The notes beneath the pieces were generated by a model. That model saw only the letters and a list, made by a program, of their open reading frames with translations. It was not told the origin of the DNA and did no database searches. Shown in pieces: positions 22,797-29,680 of a stretch of DNA of 33,996 nucleotides (position 1 is its first letter; each line of letters opens with the position of its first letter). The translations under genes were made by a program, and so were the position numbers. The DNA is from Gemmatimonas phototrophica (lineage in GTDB: Bacteria; Latescibacterota; UBA2968; UBA8231), in NCBI GenBank assembly GCA_945861755.1, contig CAMAVQ010000026.1, positions 1 to 33,996 of the forward strand, written 5' to 3'.

Positions 22797-23774
22797 CTAC
22801 TCGGCCACCAGGTCGCGGATGGCCTGGGCGATTTGGGCCGGCTGCGGCACCGCGGCCTGCTCCAGGGGGGCGCTGTAGGGAACGGGGGTGTGGGCCCCGT
22901 AGAGCCGGCGCACCGGGGCGTCGAGATCGTCGAAGCCCTTCTCCATGACCTGGGCGGATACCTCGGCGCCCATGCCGCAGGGACCAAAGGTTTCGTCCAC
23001 CACCAGCAGCCGCCCGGTTTTGCGCACCGATTCGAGGATGGTGTCGATGTCGAGCGGCGCCACGGTGCGCGGGTCGATCAGTTCGACCGAGATGCCCTCC
23101 TCTTCCAACGGTGCGCACACCTCCAGGGTTTTGCGCACCATCAGGGCAAAGGCCACCACCGTCACCGAGGTGCCGGGGCGCACCACCGCGGCCTGGCCAA
23201 AGGGGATGGTGTATTCTTCCTCGGGCACCATGCCTTTGGTGTTGAGCAGGGATTTGTGCTCCAGGAAAAGCACCGGATCGTCGGTGCGCAGCGCGGTCTT
23301 GAGCAGGCCCTTGGCGTCGTACGGGGTGGTGGGCAGCACCACGCGGAAACCGGGCAGATGGGCGAAGATGGGGTAATAGTTGCCCGAGTGGTGGGTGGCC
23401 GAGGAGCCGCCCACGCCGATGCAGCCGCGCAAGAGCAGGGGCATCTTGAGCCGGCCACTGCTCATGTACTGCATCTTGGCCGCCTGGTTGACCAACTCGC
23501 CAAAGGCATCGAGGATGAAGTCGAGGAACATGAAGTCCACCACCGGCCGGGTGCCGGTCAGGGCAGCGCCGGCGCACATGCCGACAAAGCCCCGCTCGCT
23601 GATGGGCACATCGACCAAGCGCTCCGGGCCGTAGAGATCGTAGAGCCCGGTGGTGGTGTTGAAGTTGCCGCCCCGTTTGCCGGTTCCCTGGCCGACCACG
23701 AAGATGGTGGGGTTCTGGGCCATCTCCTCGGCCAGGCCTTCGCGGGCAGCGGCGGTGAAGGTCAATTCGCGCAT
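22797..23774 (-). CDS. 2-oxo acid (pyruvate/acetoin-type) dehydrogenase E1 beta subunit
   Basis: A 325-residue transketolase-like E1-beta. It has VDVPISERGFVGMCAGAAL, where Glu60 should activate the thiamine diphosphate cofactor, PVVDFMFLDFILDAFGELVNQAAK, and the C-terminal domain motif VELIDPRTVAPLDIDTI followed by RLLVVDETFGPCG. It pairs with E1-alpha to decarboxylate the oxo acid and acylate the lipoyl group of E2. The ATG at 23774 is four bases after the E1-alpha stop, with GGGAG upstream. The sequence style fits acetoin or pyruvate dehydrogenase; I cannot choose between them. Confidence 0.93.
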   Translation of the reverse strand: MRELTFTAAAREGLAEEMAQNPTIFVVGQGTGKRGGNFNTTTGLYDLYGPERLVDVPISERGFVGMCAGAALTGTRPVVDFMFLDFILDAFGELVNQAAKMQYMSSGRLKMPLLLRGCIGVGGSSATHHSGNYYPIFAHLPGFRVVLPTTPYDAKGLLKTALRTDDPVLFLEHKSLLNTKGMVPEEEYTIPFGQAAVVRPGTSVTVVAFALMVRKTLEVCAPLEEEGISVELIDPRTVAPLDIDTILESVRKTGRLLVVDETFGPCGMGAEVSAQVMEKGFDDLDAPVRRLYGAHTPVPYSAPLEQAAVPQPAQIAQAIRDLVAE

Positions 23775-23778
23775 GCTA

Positions 23779-24753
23779 TCAGACTCCCGGGGTGCTGTAG
23801 ATGTGATTCATGAGGGTGGCCGGATCGGGCCAGGGGCTCTGCTCGGCGAACTCCACCGCCTCCTGGATCTGGGCCTTGACCTCCTCGTCGATTTTGTCCA
23901 GCTCGCCGGCGCGGTAGCCCCGGGCCAAGAGCTGTTTGCGGAAAGCGGCGATGGGGTCGCGCTGCTTCCAGGATTCGATCTCCTCGACGGTGCGGTACCC
24001 GGCTTCCCGCATGCCCTCGGCATGGGCGCGAGTGCGGTAGGTGCGGCATTCGATCAGGGTGGGGCCACCTCCCCTGCGGGCCCGAGCAATGGCCTCACCG
24101 GCCACCCGGTGTACCGCGAGTACGTCGTTGCCGTCCACCGCCACTCCGGGCAAGTTGTAGGCGGCGGCGCGGTTGGCCACCTCGGGGTTTTTGGAGGAGT
24201 AGGCGAAGGGCACCTCAGTGGCGTACATGTTGTTCTCGCAGACAAAGAGCACCGGCAGATTGAAGATAGTGGCCAGGTTCAGCCCCTCGTGGAAGGCGCC
24301 ATTGTTCACCGCCCCGTCTCCAAAGAAGGCCACCCCCAACCGGTCGGTCTTGAGCAGCTTAAAGGAGTAGCCGGCGCCGGTGGCCTGGAGGATGCAGGGG
24401 CCGACGATGCCGCTGGTGCCCATCATGCCCACCTCGGGGGAAAAGAGGTGCATGCTGCCGCCTCTTCCCTGCGAGCAACCGGTGGCCCGGCCGTAGAGTT
24501 CGGCCACCACCTGGCGGGGGGGCACGCCCTTGGCCAGGGCGTGGCCGTGGCCGCGGTGGGTGCTGAACACGGCGTCGTCTGGGCGCAGGTGGGCGCAGAC
24601 TCCGGTGGCAACAGCCTCCTGGCCGATGTAGGTGTGGCAGGCACCGGGGATGAGGCCGGCCTGGTAGGAGCGGGCCAGCTGCTCCTCGCAGCGGCGGATC
24701 ACCAGCATTTGCCGGTACAGGGGGAGCAGGACTTCCTTGCTGATGGCGTTCAT
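23779..24753 (-). CDS. 2-oxo acid (pyruvate/acetoin-type) dehydrogenase E1 alpha subunit
   Basis: A 324-residue thiamine-diphosphate-binding subunit. The cofactor motif is FFGDGAVNNGAFHEGLNLA (GDG at 145-147, NN at 150-151), closing with VCENNMYATE. HRGHGHALAKG and YGRATGCSQGRGGSMHL are the usual active-site loops. The ATG at 24753 has GGAGG six bases upstream. The frame stays open upstream to about 24990, but that stretch is the palindromic intergenic region and is not plausible protein. It is the first gene of a coupled run E1-alpha, E1-beta, E2, NRAMP-related transporter, SDR. Confidence 0.93.
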   Translation of the reverse strand: MNAISKEVLLPLYRQMLVIRRCEEQLARSYQAGLIPGACHTYIGQEAVATGVCAHLRPDDAVFSTHRGHGHALAKGVPPRQVVAELYGRATGCSQGRGGSMHLFSPEVGMMGTSGIVGPCILQATGAGYSFKLLKTDRLGVAFFGDGAVNNGAFHEGLNLATIFNLPVLFVCENNMYATEVPFAYSSKNPEVANRAAAYNLPGVAVDGNDVLAVHRVAGEAIARARRGGGPTLIECRTYRTRAHAEGMREAGYRTVEEIESWKQRDPIAAFRKQLLARGYRAGELDKIDEEVKAQIQEAVEFAEQSPWPDPATLMNHIYSTPGV

Positions 24754-24839
24754 CTTGCCTCCGTAGTTCTGTTGAACGGCTACTGCCTGTTGTGACGCGT
24801 CGGGGAGCGACCCACTACGGCCTTTCCTCAGGCGCGTCC

Positions 24840-24927
24840 CGCCGCACACCAACGTATGGTGTGCGGCGTCGAATGAACTGGGCCACCCGACAGCCCGGCA
24901 CCCCCCAACACCATTTATATGGTGTTG
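24840..24927. repeat. Twin palindromes upstream of the E1-alpha operon
   Basis: This lies in a 281-base gap without a gene (24754-25034). Palindrome 1 has perfect 12-base arms at 24840-24851 and 24857-24868 around ACGTA. Palindrome 2 has perfect nine-base arms at 24906-24914 and 24919-24927 around TTAT. Both share the core ACACCA/TGGTGT, and their centres are about 62-63 bases apart, six helical turns. They could be two operators for one regulator, or members of a dispersed palindromic repeat family. The GC-rich stretch 24930-25020 beside them shows nothing else. Confidence 0.65.
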
Positions 24928-25034
24928 CGCCCTCGCTCGCTTCGCTCCGCTACCCCACCCCCGGCCACGCGGACTTCCCTCCTCAACCACTCCCCAGGAA
25001 AGACCTCCGGGGTCATCTCCCCGCCGCTTTTGCG

Positions 25035-26255
25035 CTAGCCTCGCGAAGGGTCAAAAAGGCGTTTTTCGTCGGATGCTTCTATATGTACATCCGGCCGGGA
25101 GAGTACCTCCTCGCGCAGGGCGGTACCCAGGCCCGGCCGGTTGGGCAGGGAGAGCATGCCTTCGCTGATGCAGGCGTCGATGCTGTTGGTCATCACCTGG
25201 TCGTACCAGCCCTGGTAATAGCCCCGCACGGTCTCCTGGATCATGGCATTGGGTACGTGTAAGGTCAGATGCGCGGCCGACCACAGGGCCACCGGGCCGA
25301 TGCAGTCGTGGCAGGCTACCGGCAGGTAGTAGGTGTCGGCCAGGCTGCAGATCTTGCGAGTCTCGCTCAGGCCGCCGGTCCAGGCCATGTCGGGCATGAT
25401 GATGTCCGCGGCGTTTTGCTCCACCACCTGGCGAAAGCCGAAGCGGGTGAAGAGGCGCTCGCTGACACACAAGGGCACCGTGGTCTGGGATTTGAGCCGT
25501 ACGTAGGACTCGACGTTGTCGGGGGGGATGATCTCCTCCAGCCACATGATATCGTAGGGCTCCAGGGCGCGGGCGATCTGCACCGCCACTGGCAGGTTCC
25601 AGCGGGCGTGGCCTTCGATGGCGATCTCCATCTGGTCGCCCACGGTGCGGCGGATATCCTCGACGCAGGAGATGCCCTTCTTCAATTGTTCCTTGCTCAG
25701 GTAATGCCCCACCGGCCCCACAGCCCCGGCCCCGGCCCGCTGGCCGATGGGCCCACCCAGGGAGACCCCGAACTGGTCGAAGGGCCAGATTTTCATCGCC
25801 TTGATACCCTGGCGCAGCAAGTCCTGGGCGAGTTGGCCGGTGCGGCCCTCGATCCAGGCATGGTAGTCCTGGTGCGGCCCGTAGCTGACACAGGTGTTGT
25901 AGATCTGGATGCGCTCGCGGCTGCGGCCGCCCAGCAGATTGTAGATGGGTTGGCCGGTGTGCTGGCCCAGCAGGTCCCACAGGGCCACATCGATGGCGCT
26001 GATGGCCCGCATCTCGGAGCCGGCAAAGCCGAAGAAATTGACGGTGGAGAAGAGGTTGCTCCAGTGGTTCTCGATGTCGTAGGCGCTGCGGCCGATGAGC
26101 AGTTTGGCGAAGACGTCGTGGATGAGGGCGCTGACCGCGCGCGGGGCATAGTAGGTCTCGCCCAGGCCGATCAGCCCGTCGTCGGTGTGGATGCGCACCC
26201 ACAGGGTGTTGAACTGCTCCTCGATCCAGATAGTCTCGATGCGGGTAATTTTCAT
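25035..26255 (-). CDS. Mannonate/galactonate dehydratase-like enolase-superfamily enzyme
   Basis: A 406-residue enolase-superfamily enzyme close to sugar-acid dehydratases. The cap has a flexible loop and VNFFGFAGSEMRAISAIDVALWDLLG. Catalytic candidates are Lys155 in AMKIWPF, Glu214 and His216 in IAIEGHARWN, the metal ligands Glu240 (MWLEE) and Glu266 (CVSERLF), the Asp289/His316 pair (PDMAWTGG and ACHDCIG), and Glu341 (IQETVRG). It probably dehydrates an aldonate. AGAGG stands seven bases before the ATG, which follows the SDR stop by three bases, so the PhyH-like, SDR and dehydratase genes form one operon. Which sugar acid is used is not visible. Confidence 0.9.
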   Translation of the reverse strand: MKITRIETIWIEEQFNTLWVRIHTDDGLIGLGETYYAPRAVSALIHDVFAKLLIGRSAYDIENHWSNLFSTVNFFGFAGSEMRAISAIDVALWDLLGQHTGQPIYNLLGGRSRERIQIYNTCVSYGPHQDYHAWIEGRTGQLAQDLLRQGIKAMKIWPFDQFGVSLGGPIGQRAGAGAVGPVGHYLSKEQLKKGISCVEDIRRTVGDQMEIAIEGHARWNLPVAVQIARALEPYDIMWLEEIIPPDNVESYVRLKSQTTVPLCVSERLFTRFGFRQVVEQNAADIIMPDMAWTGGLSETRKICSLADTYYLPVACHDCIGPVALWSAAHLTLHVPNAMIQETVRGYYQGWYDQVMTNSIDACISEGMLSLPNRPGLGTALREEVLSRPDVHIEASDEKRLFDPSRG

Positions 26256-26258
26256 CCT

Positions 26259-27065
26259 TCAGCCTCTGGGGGCGCCGGGATAGGTGCCGTTGGCGTTTTG
26301 GGCCAAATTGCCGCCGTCCATGGGAATGATGGCCCCGGTGATCCAGGGCGAGGCGTCGGAAGCCAGGAAGATGGCCAGGCCCTTGATGTCGTCGGGGCGA
26401 CCGAAGCGGCCGGTGGGGATGCCGCGCAGGTAGGTGTCGCGCAGGGGAGGATCGGCCTGCATCCGCGCCTCCAGGCCGGCGTTGAGCACCTGGGCGGGCA
26501 GGATGGCGTTGACCCGCACGCCCCGGCCGGCCCACTCGGTGCTCAGCTCCCGGGTCATCTGCAATACCGCACCCATGGCCATGCTGTAGGCGATGTGACC
26601 CCGGCCCAGGGCAGTGGCACTGGCCAGGGAGCCGATGTTGATGATGCTGCCCCGGCCGGCCTTGAGCATCCGCCGGCCCGCCTCCTGGCAACAGCAGAAA
26701 CGGCCAACCACTAGGTTCTGGAGCACCTGCTGCACCTGCTCCATGGTCACTTCCTCGGGTTTGGCCAAGAGGCCGTCGCCGGCCACGTTGCCCAGTGCGT
26801 CGATGCGGCCGAACTCGGCGTCGAGCCGGGCGAAGAGGTCGCGGATTTCGGCCGGGTCAGAGACATTGCAGGTCACCGGCAGGGCGCGGCGGCCCAGCTG
26901 GCCGATCTGGCCGGCGGTTTCCTCCAGGCCGGCGGTATTGCGGTCGGCTATCACTAGATCTGCGCCGGCCTCGGCAAAGGCGATGCTCATGGCCTTGCCC
27001 ATGCCGCTGGCCGCCCCGGTGACCAGGGCGACGCGGCCACTCATATCGAAAAGGGGATGGCTCAT
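26259..27065 (-). CDS. Short-chain dehydrogenase-like protein lacking the catalytic lysine
   Basis: A 268-residue SDR-fold protein. The cofactor motif VTGAASGMGKA (15-25), CNVSDPAEI, NVAG (93-96), Ser146 (NIGSLAS) and Tyr160 are present. In the Tyr-x-x-x-Lys motif the lysine is replaced: IAYSMAMGA has Met164. The codon is ATG instead of AAG, a one-base difference. The protein may be inactive, regulatory or use another proton donor; a sequence error is also possible. The rest of the chain is intact (ITGAIIPMDGGNL). The ATG is one base after the PhyH-like stop (TGAGATG). Confidence 0.88.
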   Translation of the reverse strand: MSHPLFDMSGRVALVTGAASGMGKAMSIAFAEAGADLVIADRNTAGLEETAGQIGQLGRRALPVTCNVSDPAEIRDLFARLDAEFGRIDALGNVAGDGLLAKPEEVTMEQVQQVLQNLVVGRFCCCQEAGRRMLKAGRGSIINIGSLASATALGRGHIAYSMAMGAVLQMTRELSTEWAGRGVRVNAILPAQVLNAGLEARMQADPPLRDTYLRGIPTGRFGRPDDIKGLAIFLASDASPWITGAIIPMDGGNLAQNANGTYPGAPRG

Positions 27066-27066
27066 C

Positions 27067-27789
27067 TCAGGGGGTCGCTTTCACGTGGGAGACATGCCGC
27101 CCCTGGGGCGGCGTGAACTTCTCGGCGTGGGCGCTGACGTAATGGCAGATGAAGGTGCGGCGCCAGCGGTCGGCGGTGGTGTTGGCGTAGGAACCGTGGA
27201 TGGTTTTGCCGGCAAAGAAGAGGACATCGCCGGCCTCCATGTCCAGGCCCACTTCTTCGAGGCCCTCGGGGATCAGGCTCTGGGCGTTGGTGAAGGAGAC
27301 GGCGGTGTCGGCCGCCTCCACTTCGAGCAACCCGTGCTGGTGCGAGCCGGGCACCACCACCATCTGGCCCACACTCCGGTCCGACTTCTCCAGGGACACC
27401 CACACCCCGATGAGGGGGTCGATGGTGATGTACTGCTGATCCTGGTGCAGAGCCTGGCCGCGGGCGCCCGGGGGTTTGAAGTAGAGCATGGTCTGGATGA
27501 GCACCGCCTGGTCCCCGAGCAACTGGTCCACGGCTGTTACCAGGTCGGGCCGGGTGGCCCATTCCTGGGTGGGTTCGTCCCAATTGTGCATGTTGATCAT
27601 GCGGGGAACCTGGTGGTTGGGATCACCGGGCTGGTCAGTGGTGCCGCCGCTGTCGCCTGGTTTGGGGCCTTCGGCGCGCCGCTGCATGTAGTGGTCGATC
27701 ATCTGGCGGGCTTCGGCGGCAAAGAAGCGGGGGACCACCACGCAGCCTTTTTCGCGGTAGTGGTCGATCTGCTCGGGGCTGAGGGTCAT
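27067..27789 (-). CDS. Phytanoyl-CoA dioxygenase-like Fe(II)/2-oxoglutarate oxygenase
   Basis: A 240-residue PhyH-family oxygenase. The iron-binding triad is His115 and Asp117 in GQALHQDQQY and His198 in AGKTIHGSYAN; the 2-oxoglutarate-binding Arg is Arg208, Arg210 or Arg211 in ADRWRRTF. VVVPGSHQHG is also typical. The family hydroxylates diverse small molecules, and bacterial members rarely act on phytanoyl-CoA. AGGAGAGG stands four bases before the ATG. It heads the operon continuing into the SDR and the sugar-acid dehydratase, so it may make or modify a hydroxylated precursor for that pathway. Confidence 0.9.
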   Translation of the reverse strand: MTLSPEQIDHYREKGCVVVPRFFAAEARQMIDHYMQRRAEGPKPGDSGGTTDQPGDPNHQVPRMINMHNWDEPTQEWATRPDLVTAVDQLLGDQAVLIQTMLYFKPPGARGQALHQDQQYITIDPLIGVWVSLEKSDRSVGQMVVVPGSHQHGLLEVEAADTAVSFTNAQSLIPEGLEEVGLDMEAGDVLFFAGKTIHGSYANTTADRWRRTFICHYVSAHAEKFTPPQGRHVSHVKATP

Positions 27790-27813
27790 GTTTCCTCTCC
27801 TGTTTGGGGGGCT

Positions 27814-27842
27814 AAGATGGACGGAGGAGAGGGGTGTGTCAA
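27814..27842 (-). promoter_or_regulatory. Sigma-70-type promoter for the PhyH operon
   Basis: On the minus strand a perfect -35 box TTGACA (27842-27837) is followed after 17 bases by CATCTT (27819-27814), a poor -10 box. It starts one base past the stop codon of the previous gene. Transcription would begin near 27807, giving a leader of about 18 bases. Confidence 0.4.
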
Positions 27843-27843
27843 G

Positions 27844-29679
27844 TCAGTAGGCGACCTCAACCGTTCCCTGCCAGCTGTGATGGCCGGTGTCGGCGTTTAC
27901 TTCGATGTGATAGAGGTAGATGCCGGGCGGCACCAGTTGGCCCTGGGCGTCGGTGCCGTCCCACAGCCGGGTGTACTGGCCGCTCAGGTCGGCGCCGGCG
28001 TCGTCCTGGCGCAGCTGCCGGCCAGAAAGGTCGTAGATCGACAGGGTGACCGGGGCCGGCTGGATCAGCATGAAGAGGCCGTAGGAGAGGGCGAAGGCGT
28101 CGTTGATGCCGTCGCCGTTGGGGGTGATCAGGGCTTTGCCCCGGCCCAGGGCCCGCACCAGTTCGGCGCTGGGGGTGCGGAAGCGCACCACCAGTTGGCC
28201 GCCCACCGAGAAGGGGTCCACGTCTCCCTCGCGCACGGTCTGGTACACCGTTTCCAGCCCGCCTGCCTCGGGTCGCAGATCCACGGCGCGCACCAGGAAG
28301 GGGGTGCCGTCGCGGAACACCGCGGCGCGGAAGACGATTTGCACAAAGCTGCCGGCCTGCACCACCCGCTGCCACAGATCCACGGTGAAACCTTCGCCCG
28401 GCTGGTACGAGGCGCTGAACACCGCCGGTTGGTCGTCGACCAGCACCCGTTCCACCTGGCCCACCACCGCCGGGGTCGAAACCTGGAGGTAGCGCACCCC
28501 GGTGTCGCGGCGCGCCTGGTCGAACTGCATCTCCAGCGAGAGCTTGAACTCGGTCTGGACACCCGGCTCCACTTCCAGGGGGCTGATCTCGCCCTTGAGG
28601 GCAGTGGCCAGGGGCCGGCGCACGTATTCAAAGATCAGGTCCTGCAGCGCCAGGCCCGGCTCGGAAAATTGGATGCGGAATTGCAAGTAGCGCTGCGGCC
28701 CGGGGGAGAGCACCAGCCCGTCCGAGACGGTCTGCCAGGGGCTCCATTGCGGATTAGGCAGGATGGGCCCCTGTTCCTCCTCGACCACCCCGATGGTGGT
28801 GTAGCGGCGCAGGGCCACCTCGTCGTAGGCTTTCTGGGTGACCCGCTCCAGTTCATCGCCCCGCTTGATATAATAGACCAAGGGCTCTTCGTCCGGCCCG
28901 GTGCGGGTCTGGATGGTGACCGGCAGTTGGCTCAGATCTTTGCCGTTGAGCCACACCTGTCCCCACACCGGGGAGCCGCCCCGCACAAAGAGGGGGATGG
29001 AGGTAAATTCTCCAGGGGGCAGCGAGCCTTCGCTGTAGACCTCTAACTCGGCAACTTCCCAGCGCTCTTTTTCGAGGGAGCTGAGGCGGAGGTAACGCAC
29101 GTCCCGGGTGGGGAAGGAGCGGTCCACTGCGGTCTGACGGTTGGGGAAGACCTCAGTGAAGCCGATCAGGGACCGGTAATCGGCGAAAAGCGGTCCCTGG
29201 GGGCCCGCCCCGTCGTTGGTGCCCAGGTCGAAACTGCCCAGCACCAGGCCGCGGTGCTCGCCGTCCAGGCGGGGGTATAAGCGAATGCGATTGATCCTGA
29301 AGGTGGCGCCCAGGTCCAGGTAGATCTCGGCCTGGCGGGTGAGTTCGTCGTCCTCCTCCGGGTTCCAGGCGGTGTTGGGGTCGCCGTCGATCCAGGCGTC
29401 CAGGCCGGCCTTGCCGACCAGGGCCGGGCCCAAGGCACCTCCCAGCCCAACCGCTCTGAGCACCTTGGCCTGGATGCTGCCCTTGCGGGCCAGGGACTGC
29501 GGCGCCAGGTTGGTGTACTGTTTGACTGGCCAGATCCAGATCGAATCCGAGGAGACGGAGAGGAAGTGGGCGGATTCCATGATCTGGCGCCAGCGCTGGC
29601 CCTGGGCGCCCACGCGCAGGGAGTCGAGGGCCCACAGAGGGCCGGCGTATAAGAGGGCGATCAGCAGCAGGGCGACCAT
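27844..29679 (-). CDS. Exported protein with discoidin-like and FlgD/CHU_C-like domains
   Basis: A 611-residue exported protein. Residues 1-17 are a signal peptide (MVALLLIALLYAGPLWA). From about 80 to 230 a discoidin-like (F5/8 type C) domain is suggested by DAWIDGDPNTAWNPEE, QAEIYLDLGATFRINRIRLYP and VRYLRLSS. Several beta-rich segments follow. The C-terminus (about 515-611) is a gliding-motility/FlgD-type Ig domain: TPNGDGINDAF (519-529), LSIYDLSGRQLRQ, LWDGTDAQGQLVPPGIYLY. Such C-terminal domains are common in cell-surface proteins of the FCB group and may direct secretion. The ATG is one base after the LRR stop (TGAGATG), so it is the last gene of the surface trio. The ligand is unknown. 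Confidence 0.8.
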   Translation of the reverse strand: MVALLLIALLYAGPLWALDSLRVGAQGQRWRQIMESAHFLSVSSDSIWIWPVKQYTNLAPQSLARKGSIQAKVLRAVGLGGALGPALVGKAGLDAWIDGDPNTAWNPEEDDELTRQAEIYLDLGATFRINRIRLYPRLDGEHRGLVLGSFDLGTNDGAGPQGPLFADYRSLIGFTEVFPNRQTAVDRSFPTRDVRYLRLSSLEKERWEVAELEVYSEGSLPPGEFTSIPLFVRGGSPVWGQVWLNGKDLSQLPVTIQTRTGPDEEPLVYYIKRGDELERVTQKAYDEVALRRYTTIGVVEEEQGPILPNPQWSPWQTVSDGLVLSPGPQRYLQFRIQFSEPGLALQDLIFEYVRRPLATALKGEISPLEVEPGVQTEFKLSLEMQFDQARRDTGVRYLQVSTPAVVGQVERVLVDDQPAVFSASYQPGEGFTVDLWQRVVQAGSFVQIVFRAAVFRDGTPFLVRAVDLRPEAGGLETVYQTVREGDVDPFSVGGQLVVRFRTPSAELVRALGRGKALITPNGDGINDAFALSYGLFMLIQPAPVTLSIYDLSGRQLRQDDAGADLSGQYTRLWDGTDAQGQLVPPGIYLYHIEVNADTGHHSWQGTVEVAY

Positions 29680-29680
29680 C

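Noticed and set aside
24754-24990. N-terminal extension of E1-alpha
   Set aside because: The frame is open, but it would translate the two palindromes; the ATG at 24753 has a good ribosome site and gives the normal length.
24901-25034. Insertion-sequence end or MITE
   Set aside because: Palindromes are present, but there is no flanking target duplication, no paired terminal repeat framing a unit and no transposase fragment.
26614-29046. Long plus-strand open frame (about 810 codons) across several minus-strand genes
   Set aside because: It spans unrelated genes and their junctions, with no domain pattern; a codon-bias shadow.
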